From the NCBI GenBank assembly GCA_023614405.1, contig CM042688.1, forward strand, positions 71,720,253-71,784,252: DNA of 64,000 nt. The letters run 5' to 3'. Source of the DNA: Avena insularis (taxonomy: Eukaryota > Streptophyta > Magnoliopsida > Poales > Poaceae). A program made the translations under genes and the position numbers. Below are positions 32,290 to 44,500 of this stretch, piece after piece. The notes under the pieces were generated by a model. That model had not been told where the DNA came from. It saw nothing but the letters and a program-made list of their open reading frames with translations, and did not search any database. Numbering within the stretch: the first letter of the stretch is position 1; each line of letters begins with the position of its first letter.

Positions 32290-32604
32290 TGAACATTACA
32301 TTACCTATTATGCAACCTGTTGATGGCTCCAAACTTATGGATGTCAAATATTTAACTGCTTTTGGTTTCCTCGGTGTTTACCGAGCTGACAAGAGGCTCC
32401 GAGCATATCGGTTTGGTTATCTTGGTGATGCACAGGCTGAGCAGGTTATGTTGCCCTGTTCACAAGCCTCCACGATTGTGGAGAAGGACAACTAGATCCT
32501 TACCAAGGACCAAGTGGTGGAGATCATTGCTGAATTCCAGCCTGATCAAGAAGAAGAAGGAGAGCAGTAGGATGACGATGAGCAGGATCAGGAGCAGGAA
32601 TAAA
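32290..32604 (+). pseudogene. Element E ATHILA ORF-1-like protein, 3' part
   Basis: Continuation of the frame interrupted at 19550, with ITLPIMQPVDGSKLMDVKY and VYRADKRLRAYRFGYLGDAQ. TAG near 32494 and TAG near 32569 interrupt an acidic tail that ends near 32602. Confidence 0.7.
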
Positions 32605-34264
32605 CCCTTCTTGGGAGGGACAATAGCAGCAACAGGGGGATCCTAGGACCCATGGCCCAATCAGCAGCAGCAGGGGTTCAACAACGTCCCCTATCAAGAT
32701 TTTATGCAGCTCAACCAGCGCATTAGGGAGATTGACCACACTCTACAAGGAGTGAATGAGGATGTGAGTGCCTTTAACTCACAACTTCAGTCACTTCATG
32801 ACCCACTTCCCCAACTACTACCGAAGATCTGATTGACCGGTAACGACGGCAAATAACTGAACTCAGCAATAGCCTAGGCTTGGGGGAGGTTTGAAAACCT
32901 CCAAACCTTGCATTCATATTTTTATTTCTTCTTTTGATTTATTTTACTTCTTCAAAATTGCATGTTTACTTTTAGTTTGCATTCCTAAACCAAAAACACA
33001 CACAAAAATTAGTTGTAACTTTTATTGCAAATTTGTTTCTTTGTTTCTCTCAGAGATTGCTCAATTTTAGGTGACTTGGCAATAGGAAAATATAGAGGGG
33101 GTTCGACTCAAGTACGAGAATGAAGCAAGCAAGAGGAGGTATCACATTCCTTTCATCACCTTTTCTGCAACTTTAAATTGATCCTACAATTATTTACTCG
33201 CTTGCACTTGAGCCACTCCCCACTTAGCTTGCTATCCTATAAATTCTATTCCTTTGCTAGTGTCTCCTTTTTAGCTTTGCAATAATGAGCAATGAACTTG
33301 GTTAAAAATATTTCCGACAATTTTACAACTAGAAAAAGCATCCAAAAGATGACTTGAGTCCATGTTTAGCCCAAAGGATTTAACTTTAGAACTACTCAAC
33401 CCCATTTGAGCTTAATGTAAATAGACTCGATAGCATCCTTGAATGAAATTTTCTGATAAAATGGATGCTTCGAAGTAGTAGAGATTATGCCACTGATTTT
33501 TCTAATAATTACTGTAAAATAATGCATGTCATTACAACACTTTTGTGCTCCATGGGGAACTATTAACTCCGTTGGCCAACGAACGATCTAAATGTGGGAA
33601 ACCACTTGATTTCGGCTATTGAGTTATGTAAGCGTCTGTAGCAGCAATGCTATGACGGGTAAAATTTTAGTCTCATCATGGTTTCATGTTCCAAGTGAAG
33701 TTGTAGTACTCATCTGACCCACTATTGCTCAACAGTTATCTATTGGCATGGTCACGAGTGCGCAACACAGTCCCAATTAACATGTTAAAAATAGTGGCAT
33801 GATTTCTCTATGAAAGGGCTGAAGTTTTTGAAAAACAAGGAAAGGAAAAATGTGCTTTGAGAGTCTTGAAGTTTTGACGTGGGAATATATGAGTTGTTCT
33901 TAAATTGAATGTTTTTGGTGCCAACTTGAGTACTCTTAATTGATTAAAGAAACAAGAGCAAAAGGTTTTCATCTCTCAACAAAGAGGGACACCAAAAGAA
34001 TTTGTTTCACTTTCTTAAGCTAAACCTTTGACACTTGCTCGGGCATATGATTTATTTGCTAGCAAGATATACGTGGTTAGGAAGTGGACTCAATGCAATC
34101 TTATGAATACTTGTATGATCATGTTTAAGATTGCAGGAATTGTGAAGAAAAGAATTTGACACCAATTCGAGCTTGTAAGTTCTTTTATTTCAGTCTAGAA
34201 TCTCTACTATTCTTCCTTATTTTCTTGTCACTCTAGGGTGAGCAACATCTAAGCTTGGGGGAGT
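32605..34264 (+). other. Element E 3' non-coding region
   Basis: AT-rich, no significant ORF beyond Gln/Ser-rich remnants to about 32840. It ends in CTAAGCTTGGGGGAGT, a polypurine tract directly before the LTR at 34265. Confidence 0.65.
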
Positions 34265-35657
34265 TGATAGCTATGAGATTTGACATATTTTTTATGGTTT
34301 TTATCAATGGTTTTCTTCTAGATTCGATTGTTTTCTAGCTTTACCTAACGCTAATACTTCGGTAGCAAAGAAAACTTGGTTTTTAATGTGTGTTTCAGGT
34401 TCTGAACATCAACAGAACGCTTTAAGAAGAGAAACACAATATTTAGGCGAAAACAAGCAAGTCTCTTTTTGGAAGCAATCAAGGGAGGCATACTAAAGCT
34501 TTGACGAGCAACTATACGACGGGAATATTTTTCCGGTCGTATAGTTGCCACTGTATAGTTGTCGTCGCCTCCGTCTTGTCAAAAGGGACAACTTTCGTGA
34601 AGAGGCCAGACGCGAAATCATAACACAACACCCGTCATCCCATCCAGAAAGGAGAAAGAAGAGATTCGGAGAAGAAGGGGAAGACGTTCTTCATCTTGTT
34701 CCATGATCTTCGACCTCCTAGCCATCACACCCTCATAGCCATTACTTGTACTTTAGAGAGAGAGATCTTCACTTTGCAAGATTAGGGTTTGAGATTGTTT
34801 CTTCCTATCTTGAATTGTGTTGGATTAATTTTCTATTCTTATTGTGGATCTCCACGGTAATATCGAGAAGAACTCTCTTTATTTAACTATATCGATGATG
34901 CTTTCTTCTCTCATATCATGTGTGAGTAAGTTCCTTTGGCATGGGAGATGTAAAGGATTGGTGAGATGTGATGTGCCTCCATATATTTTCCATTAGTTTG
35001 TGATTGATTTTAATTACTATATTATGTGTGCTTGACTATCTGTGGGATGCCTAATGCTTGTTGTCCAATAAAGGGCCCGGACAATATGATGTTCTACATA
35101 GATAGGATCTTGTTCGCTAGTAGACCGGCGACCCCCGAGTGACACGGGAATATCAATGGGAAACTAGTTTGACTCGAGGATCACGAGGAACCACTCTGCT
35201 TATTGCATTGATAACAGGCTAGTAGGATTATTGAAGTTGGGATGAAATCTACCAAGAGGAGTTCCGGCTAATTATGGGTTGCTCGCCTACACATATATTT
35301 ATAAGATTATAATGGTTACACTTATCATTCGTCCACCTGGCACAATCACTATCACCATGAACTATATCTCCCCACGCCTTCTTTGTCATCTGCAGAAAAC
35401 CACAAACAATCGAATCGTTCTTTACTTTTATGCTTTTTATTCCTGAAGTTTACATTTTAGTTTTATTTAAATATATCCAGTTTAATCCAAATTTCATTCT
35501 TATTTCCACACTTGCAGTCAATTCACTCGAAGACATGTGACAACTTTGAGTGTGACAAAGACTTCATTCATAAACACTTACACCTTTGGGCTCCATGTGG
35601 GATCGATATCTATACTTCAAAACTTGCTACAAACGATCTGTGCACTTGCAGACATCA
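34265..35657 (+). repeat. Element E right LTR
   Basis: Begins TGATAGCTATGAG and ends GACATCA. It contains the hairpin-like ACTATACGAC ... GTCGTATAGT motif at about 34511-34548. Confidence 0.9.
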
Positions 35658-35662
35658 AGCCA

Positions 35663-35745
35663 CCAAAATACTACACCACCTATGAAGACATCTACGCACT
35701 CGATGGAAATATTCAAAACATGAACAACCTCTCCATCAACCTTTG
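35663..35745 (+). pseudogene. Element F ATHILA ORF-1-like protein, last part
   Basis: Continues in frame from 13848 after removal of E: PKYYTTYEDIYALDGN and on to TGA 35743-35745. A shifted frame remains open to about 35914 (EANRMREIIHRHHNEQQ), so the original C-terminus was probably longer. Confidence 0.65.
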
Positions 35746-36470
35746 AGATGCAACTACAAGCCTCGCCACCTAGTTCCATGATTGGAGAAGCCAATAGAAT
35801 GAGGGAGATCATCCATCGCCACCACAATGAGCAACAAAACGGCTTACAAAAGCCTGAGCTTGGGGATGTGTTCCCCCGGGAAATTTATATGTGTAAAAAC
35901 GAGGTTGTACTCTAGCTCCTTGGGAGCTTTGAAACCCTCGTGTTGTGTTCCAACACTTTTCTTTTTTCCTTTGCTTTTTAGTTTGCTTTTGTTTTAGTTT
36001 GTTTTAGTTTGTTTTTCTTTTCTTAAAACCCTTGCTTGGTCGCAAATTATTTTCTATTCTTTAATCTCTTCCTCGAAAAAAAAGATTTTTTTGTTTTTCC
36101 TTTTTTGTAAATGTGGATTCGCACTTTGCCTCTTTGCTTTAATATCATTATGAGAGTAATCATGTTTGAGTTTTGAAGGAACACATCCCTATAAGGAAGA
36201 GGATCATGAAGTCACTTATGAGAGGTATGTCCTATGTCTCCCACTTATGAAGTTTGAGTTGTTTATCTTAGTTGGTTGATTTGCTAAGATGCCATGCTAG
36301 TGGGAAGTGATTTAATATGGTTAGAGTGAGGCTTTTTATTAGTATGATGATTAGTTGTTGAAGCTCTTGTTCTTTTAGTTAACCGAGTCTTGCCTTGGAA
36401 ATAATATTGTCAAACAAGTACAAAAAGTCTAGAATTTATGACTTGTTTGATGAATGATTGTCTTGAGAGT
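35746..36470 (+). other. Element F 3' region before G
   Basis: Non-coding, with a T-rich stretch at 35950-36110. It is interrupted by G at 36470 and resumes at 46566. Confidence 0.6.
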
Positions 36471-39400
36471 TGTAACACCCTCGAATCGGCCCTATGCAAG
36501 TTTTAGCGCTTCATAAACCGCATAGAAGCGATTAAGGGCATACCAGGCACTTTCGTGCGGGTGGAAAATGAAGTAATATCATTACACAATAGTCCATGAT
36601 GGAACCCACAAAACAGATATATATACAGCAACGACTCACTGAGTCAAGAATACAAATATACAGTACAAAGATCCAAATCACCTTGAAATCGATACAACAT
36701 CCGAGTATGGATAAGAAGCAAATTGAGCTAAGAGCCCTGAAGAATAACCAATGGCGTCCATAACCCTGCCCGGGCCAAGCCGGAAGGGTAACCCTGCTAA
36801 CGACGTCGAACTTATACCTGCTAAAACAAAAGGGGTGCCGAAAAAGGGCAAAGGAAAAAAGAGGAGCGTCAGTACTGAGGCAAGTACACGGCGAGGCTAG
36901 AATTCGGCGGCTCTCGCCTACATAAGTATGGTGGACTGAAGCGGCAGCGCAGCATGCACTAAACAACCTATAGAGACTCGATTAACTGTCGGCTATTAGA
37001 GAGGGATAAGAAAGACCTATTCAGAACCGACCTTATACTAACACCAATCATACCCATCCTGGCATTTCCCCCTCGATACCTAACAAGGAAGTCAAAACGA
37101 AGGAACTCACACAGTTGGCAGTTTTATTCATTCCATTATACTTGAAGCTCTTACTAATCAGATATAGATAGCATGAGTCATCCTGATAGCATAAGTAGTG
37201 GGCAGTTTTAATTAACCATTCTGTTGTGGTTGCGGTACTTACTAGTCAGATACAATTAGCATGTGGCATCCCAAACCCAGCAGTTGTTGGCACTTTTATT
37301 TCATTCCATTGGAGTTGCGATACTTACTAGGCAGGTATAACATGACACGATACACACCAGTTCCACCAGTTGTTGGCACTTTTATTATCCATTCCATTGT
37401 AGTAAAGCTGATTACTAGTCACATATTAAGTCAGATTTATAACACTACTTTATTTTTGCTTGTCTATGATCGAGATACTATGCTCCAAGTCATCCATAAC
37501 CGCGGACACGACTTTCAGAAAGATTTACCCTGCAGGGGTGCACAAATAGCAACACACACGATCAACCTCGGAAAAACCAAATCAAAACCCAATGAGGCTT
37601 TCACGACAAAGCAATCACATGATTCATAAAATATTTCAGGGGGCCACCCCACTAAGCTACCCACAACAAAGTTGGCCGGCTCCGAGACGGACCCAGGGTT
37701 TGTGTCAATGGCTATAAATGACTGGGAACCCGAAAGTGTGACTGGGCTTGTCGATACCGCGAAAACATTCCACGTTCCAAAACAGTACAGGTGCTCCACG
37801 CACAATCGTAAATAAAGAAGTAAAGCATGGCATAAGTACAGGATAGTAATAAATCCCCAAACTACTTTGTGGCCCCAAGAAATAAGAAATGAATCAAGCT
37901 CTGGCTAAGGGGGATCCATAAGTCTCCCGGATGTTGATAGTGTGAATAATCAAGGAACAGGTATCAAGTACTTGGGGCCTACGGGACACAAGTGGACATG
38001 AAAAACCAAATAACATATATTGCCCATCGGTGCCTCTTTCATTAGTTATCCCAGCAATTTAATAGTTGTATTTAAAGTCATGATCCTCTCAACTGTAAAG
38101 CATATGACAACATTCCAACAACTGTGTGGTACTTCATGACACGGGATCGCACCTGAGCAAGCGACTACGACTCGCAAGGCCATCTATTTACCAAATAACA
38201 GGTAATAGGAGGTGTCCAAGGCAATATAAAGGCTGCACGGAATATATCTGGTACGGAACACTAAAGCATCGCGACACGGATAGCAATAGATCAACATGAG
38301 GAAATAAAGACTATAAATGCAAAATAGGTAGAAAGGGGGAGAATGCTCGCCTAGGAAACACTGCAGAAGATACACCGGAGAACTTGTCGATACTCGCATC
38401 CACTCAACGGCCTAATCCGTGAAGAAGCAAAGCACTAAAAGAAACACCGGATGCACTATTTAATACTACGACAGAAGATCGGGCATGTTTATGAGATGAT
38501 GGATGACATGGCAAATATGCGATGCAACTAGGCAATATTAAGCGGAATCGGGGCCCCGACAATTAATTAGACGGTTCAAGCTGTTTAGATACCCCCCAAT
38601 TTAAATGTTATCTTAACAAGGCAAACATGGCATCGATTCGCTACATGAATTTAAATGGCGCCAATATAAGACTAGAAAAGTCTGCATATGGACTCCATAT
38701 TTCATTATGAGGTGAATCGATAATATACCCCCAAACAAATGAATATTATGCGAGTATGAACCATTTAATATGCAACAAGTGATAATGTCATATTATAAAA
38801 ATAGGGGTCTCGAAAAGGGGATCACATACTAGGGTTCGATGATCTTGGTTTGGGGGGGGGTCGATGGGATCTGTCTTCGGCGGGATCGATCTTCGGAACG
38901 GGGCTTCGGGGCTTCGAACATCGAATCCATGATGGAGCACTTGTCGTTCCGGGAAGGAGAGCTTGGTGGTCTTCAGGTCCGGACTTCGCCTCCGGTAACA
39001 AGGACTTGGCGTCTCAATGGATCGGTCTTCAAGGTCGATGATGAAGTTCTTGCGGTTCCCTAATGTAGGTCTTCGAGTCATCGATCACGAAGTAGAAATC
39101 GGCGTTCGGCTTCAGTGGTCAGTGACATACTCGGTGACATCGATCTTGGTAGCACTTGGGTTTTCGAAAGCACTTGGCCACAGGAGCACGACGGGGCTGA
39201 GCGGCCACCAACATACCATTTAATCCACACACTAGATCGCAACCAGAGGCAAACAGGGGAACCAAGACCGTACCACATTGACACTTGCAACACAATGGGT
39301 AAGGCAGACTTGCAGGTCCAGAGAGGGCATGACGGGAAGAGGACATTGGGCTGGCGCGGCACGTGGCGTTGGCCGGTGAGGTGGACCTACACGAGGTGGA

Positions 39401-40708
39401 GGGGCCAGGACCCGAGGAGGCGGCTCCGAGGCACGGCTGCGACAGCGGCTTGGTGAGGCGCGACCGCGTGGAACATAGGCCGAGGTCGACGGTGGGAGGC
39501 ATAGAGGACCTGACCGCGCAGAGGTGGTCGAGGGAGAGGTGGCCGGGCTGCTGCAGGGGCCACGCCTGCGAGCAGGGAGGGCTGGTGCTTGGCGGCTGGT
39601 GGCCGAGCTTGGCGACCAGGAGCAGCGGCGCGACGAGACAGAGGAGGCGGCCTAGCGGAGGAGAACCAAGGGAGCGGTGGCAGACAGGGTAGACGGCGGG
39701 ATCGCGGATGGCCAGGGTGAGGTTGACAGAGCTTGACGCGACGAGGCGGTGGAGCTCTGGCGAGGGTGCGGCCAGCGACGAGCTCGCTGGTAGCAGGATC
39801 GAGACGAGGTCGGGCTGCAAGGCGGCGGTGGTCGAAGACGAACGCGAGGAAGGCGGGCTGGGCGAGCTTGATGCGGGGCGGCCAGGGCGGAGCTTGCGGG
39901 GCCACACAGAGAGGCAATGGTGAAGGGGAGCTTGAGCAGAGGAGGGCTTCCCCGGCTGCGTAGCAGAGGAGGCAAACCTGAAAGGAAAGGCCGGCAGCGG
40001 CAGATCGGGGATGGGGGAGCAGTCGGGTCGAGGCGGGGCCTCGCGAGTGAGGGTAGGTAGGAGGCGACGGGGATCGAGAGTAGGATGCGTGACTGGTAGG
40101 CATCGCTGCAGGGTGGGACCAGGTTAGCGAGCGAGCGGGGACTCGGTCTCGCGGGGAGAGAGACAGAGCGAGGCAAGGGCCATGCGATGCGTGGGTGGGT
40201 CCCGCGGGGTGTACGGGCGGCTCGATCGGGCATGGGGTGAGCGGGAGCGTGTCGGTTGCTGGTTGGTTGGTGGAGCGTGGCAGGGGTCCAGGCGGTGTGC
40301 CGCGCAAGGCAGGGTTGGCGGCGGCGGGGCGTGGGTGCTGGGTAGATTAGGGTTGGAGATTAGGGTTTGGGGTAGTAGGTGACCAGCCGGGCTTTTGGGT
40401 CTGGCCGGCTGCCTCCCCTAAAAAATAGTTTTATTTATATATTTGTTTTGTTTTATTTAAAAGAATTTTTGTAAATTATTTTTAGACAAAACAAAAATAT
40501 CCAGAAGAGACCGGGGCTTTGTTTTGAATAAAGACGGGGGATATTTAGAAAACAAACATAGGCTTTTAGAAAATAGTTTTAGGCAAAATATGCATGATGA
40601 CAATGCTCACATGCAATGAGGCATGATGACATGAGCATGTGGTCATGATGATGCACAAAATAAAAACAACACGCGATTTTCTAGTAGTGGTTTTACCGGG
40701 ATGCTACA
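36471..40708 (-). repeat. Element G 3' LTR (4.2 kb)
   Basis: Same sequence as 41546-46560 without the TRIM. From the minus-strand start: about 270 bp AT-rich U3, TATA at 40441-40432, telo-box at 40368-40359, a GC-rich leader to about 39100, then 2.6 kb of ordinary AT-balanced sequence. Confidence 0.92.
40359..40441 (-). promoter_or_regulatory. Predicted LTR promoter of G: TATA box and telo-box
   Basis: Minus strand TATATAAATA (40441-40432), then about 65 bp further AAACCCTAAT (40368-40359), a telo-box as found in leaders of many plant housekeeping genes. The other LTR has the same pair at 46279-46288 and 46206-46215. In solo LTR H the TATA motif is lost. Confidence 0.55.
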
Positions 40709-41545
40709 ATTCGACACCACTAACAAGGGATCTCGCCCTCGAGATCCGCCTCATGGTCCGGGGAAGAAGGCTGATGACATGAATCTTCTCGCTTCGTGTA
40801 GATCTTCGCGACACCACTAACAAAGATCCTTGTCCATCTTGAAATCGACGACACCACCAACAAGGGGTTGTTGTCCAGGATCACCGAGAGAACACTCCGG
40901 GAACAAAGGACGAAGGTAAAGGTATCAACAAACAAAGCCACCTCTAACTTCAATAGAAGGAGAGAAACGATGCATTCTAATCCACTTCAATGTACGAGAG
41001 CAAATAGATTGAGTAGTCGGCATGGGGGCCAATCCATCACGCACCCAAACTATTACTCTGCACAGTCAGTAAAAAACGTGCAGCCCTTCTCCGAATTCAG
41101 ACTGAAGATTTCGACAAGCGAGGTTTAGAAACAAAGGAGTGATGCAGGCTCTTCATCGGATCTGGCGCAGACGATGTTGTCGCATTGAAAAACACCGGAA
41201 GGCACAAGAAGGAACAAAGAGAAGTCCAACAGATGAAGGATTGCTCAGATAGCATGAAGACCGGATGTAGAAGCACCGTTACCAAAGGAGGAAGCGAAAC
41301 CCTGAAGGTACGACGGAAACCCAACCATGAGAATTCCTATGCTCGAAGAAAAGATGAGAGAGCAGATTTAAAACACGCAAAGCTAAGAGGAGAATAGCAT
41401 AAGGATAAGGAGTAAAATCATACCTAATCAGATCTATCCAACCGATTTTCCAAAATAGTTTTGACACTCTACAACACCCGTTAGCTAGGTTATCCTACAG
41501 GCTAGACCAGTGGGGTATCACAACTGCTGGGCTCTGATACCACTC
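40709..41545 (-). other. Element G interior (837 bp)
   Basis: No ORF above background. Three copies of CGACACCAC(T/C)AACAA occur near 40712, 40809 and 40850. No clear polypurine tract beside the 3' LTR. Confidence 0.7.
41531..41542 (-). promoter_or_regulatory. Element G primer binding site (initiator tRNA-Met)
   Basis: TGGTATCAGAGC on the minus strand, three bases from the 5' LTR. Confidence 0.85.
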
Positions 41546-44500
41546 TGTAACACCCTCGAATCGTCCCTATGCAAGTTTTAGCGCTTCCCGCCAAACCCTC
41601 ATAGAAACGATTCAAGGACGCCCACCAGGCACTTTCGTGCGGGTGGAAAACGAAGTAATATCATTACACAATAGTCCATGATGGAACCCGCAGAACAGAT
41701 ATATATATACAGCAACGACTCACTGAGTCAAGAATACAGATATACAGTACAAAGATCCAAATCACCTTGAAATTGATACAACATCCGAGTACGGATAAGA
41801 AGCAAATTGAGCTAAGAGCCCTGAAGAATAACCACTGGCGTCCATAACCCTGCCTAGGCCAAGACGGAAGGGTAACTCTGCTAACGACGCCGAACTTATA
41901 CCTGCTAAAACAAAAGGGGTGCCGACAAAGGGCAAAGGAAAAAAGAGGAGCGTCAGTACTGAGGCCAGTACATGGCGAGGCTAGAATTCGGCGGCTCTCG
42001 CCTACATAGGTATGGTGGACTGAAGCGGCAACGCAGCATGAACTAAACAACCTATAGAGATTCGATTAACTGTCGGCTATTAGAGAGGGATAAGAAAGAC
42101 CTATTCGGAACCGACCTTATACTAACACCAATCATACCCATCCTGGCATTTCCCCCTCGATACCTAACGAGGAAGTCAAAACCGAGGAACTCACACAGTT
42201 GGCAGTTTTATTCATTCCATTATAGTTGAAGCTCTTACTAATCAGATATAGAAAGCATGATTCATCCTGATAGCATAAGTAGTGGGAAGTTTTAATTAAC
42301 CATTCAGTTGTGGTTGCAGTACTTACTAGTCAGATACAATTAGCATGTGACATCCCAAACCCAGCAGTTCTTGGCACTTTTATTTCATTCCATTGGAGTT
42401 GCGATACTTACTAGGCAGGTATAACATGACACGATACACACCAGTTCCACCAGTTGTTGGCACTTTTATTATCCATTCCATTGTAGTGAAGCTGATTACT
42501 AGTCACATATTAAGTCAGATTTATAGCACTACTTTAGTTTTGCTTGTCTATGATCGAGATACTATGCTCCAAGTCGTCCATAACCGCGGACACGGCTTTC
42601 AGAAAGATTTACCAGGGGTGCACAAATAGCAACACACACACGATCAACCTCGGAAAAACCAAATCAAAACCCAACGAGGCTTTCACGACAAAGCAATCAC
42701 ATGATTCATAAAATATTTCAGGGGGCCACCCTACTAAGCTACCCGCAACGAAGTTGGCCGGCTCCGAGACAGACCCAGGGTTTGTGTCAATGGCTATAAA
42801 CGACTGGGAACCCGAAAGTGTGACTGGGCTTGTCGATACCGCGAAAACATTCCACGTTCCAAAACAGTACAGGTGCTCCACGCACAATCGTAAATAAAGC
42901 AGTAAAGCATGGCATAAGTACAGGATAGTAATAAAGCCCCAAACTACTTTGTGGCCCCAAGAAATAAGAAATGAATCAAGCTCTAGCTAAGGGGGGTCCA
43001 TAAGTCTCCCGGATGTGGATAGTGTGAATAATCAAGGAACAGATATCAAGTACTCGGGGCCTACGGGACACAAGTGGACATGAAAAACCAAATAACATAT
43101 ATTGCCCACCGGTGCCTCTTTCATTAGTTATCCCTGCAATTTAATAGTTGTATTTAAAGTCATGATCCTCTCCACCGTAAAGCATCTGACAACATTGCAA
43201 CAACTGTGTGGTACTTCACGACAAGGATCACTTTTGAAAGCGACTACGACTCGCAAGGCCATCTATCTACCAAACAATAGGTAATAGGAGGTGTCCAAGG
43301 CAATATAAAGGCTGCATGGAATATATCTAGTACGGAACACTAAAGCATCGCGACATGGATAGCAATAGATCAACATGAGGAAATAAAGACTATAAATGAA
43401 AAATAGGTAGAAAGGGGGAGAATGATCGCATGGGAAACACTGCAGAAGATACACCAGAGAACTTGTCGATACTCGCATCCACTCAACGGCCTAATCCTTG
43501 AAGAAGCAAAGCACTAAAAGAAACACCGGATGCACTATTTAATACTACGACAGAAGATCAGGCATGTTTATGAGATGATGGATGACATGGCAAATATGCG
43601 ATGCAACTAGGCAATATTAAGCGGAACTGGGGCCCCGACAATTAATTAGACGGTTCAAGCTGTTTAGATACCCCCCAATTTAAATGTTGTCTTAACAAGG
43701 CAAACATGGCATCGGTTCGCTACACGAATTTAAATGGGGCCAATATAAGACTAGAAAAGTCTGCATATGGACTCCATATTTAATTGTGACGTGAATCGAT
43801 AATATACCCCCAAACAAATGGATATTATGCGAGTATGAACCATTTAATATGCAACAAGTGATAATGTCATATTATAAAAATAGGGGTCTCGAAAAGGGGA
43901 TCACATACTAGGGTTCGATGATCTCGGTTTGGGGGGGTTGATGGGATCTGTCTTCGGTGGGATCGATCTTCGGAACAGGGCTTCGGGGCTTCGAACATCA
44001 AATCCATGACAGAGCACTTGTCGTTCTGGGAAGGAGAGCTTGGTGGTCTTTGGGTGTAACACCCCGTCCACTCCTGGGCCCGGTGGGTGTCACTCCTGGA
44101 AGCTTAATAGGATATCTAGACTGGCCCCACAGACCAACACTAGTCTTTTCTATGCACTTTGTCCTCACTCGTGCGCACCCGGTTACCCACTTCCCGGTCG
44201 GTCACCCATCCTAAAATTGCTCTAGGCCAAGCACGCTTAACCTTAGAGTTCTTTTTGAATGAGCTTCCGGAAAAGAAGTTGCAACTTGTTGATATGGGTA
44301 TCCTATCAATCCTATTAAGCCATGTGCCTGGATCTCACATACACCCACCCTTTAGAAGATCGATGCCCTCATCAATCAAACACACCCCAGGAATGTTCCC
44401 TCTTGGCACGCGTCTGCGGCGTCTTGGACACATGTGCCATGCCGTGTCCACTCCGGGCTATACGCCATGCTCCACATGTCCATGTGACCCACACACACCC

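Larger units (their letters stand above)
13849..35657 (+). mobile_element. Element E: Athila-type retrotransposon nested in F
   Basis: LTRs at 13849-15297 and 34265-35657 (1449 and 1393 bp) begin TGATAG and end CATCA. Flanks AACCA (13844-13848) and AGCCA (35658-35662) form a near-perfect 5-bp duplication. The order is LTR, primer site, gag, protease, non-coding repeats, ATHILA ORF, 3' region, LTR. RT, RNase H and integrase are missing. Element D (19551-32284) is inserted in its ATHILA ORF. Without D it is about 9.07 kb. Confidence 0.9.

Noticed and set aside
36532..36966. A 144-codon minus-strand ORF near the 3' end of the G LTR, also seen at 41664-42050
   Set aside because: Similar ORFs occur in both LTRs because these are recent duplicates; the H copy is broken and no domain is visible. 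Not enough to call a gene.
39119..40307. Long minus-strand ORFs rich in Pro, Ser, Arg and Ala in the GC-rich LTR block (also 44957-46159 and 61627-62678)
   Set aside because: The three LTR copies read in different frames with indels that are not multiples of three, and all six frames are long because stop codons are rare in GC-rich DNA. I treat them as an untranslated leader.
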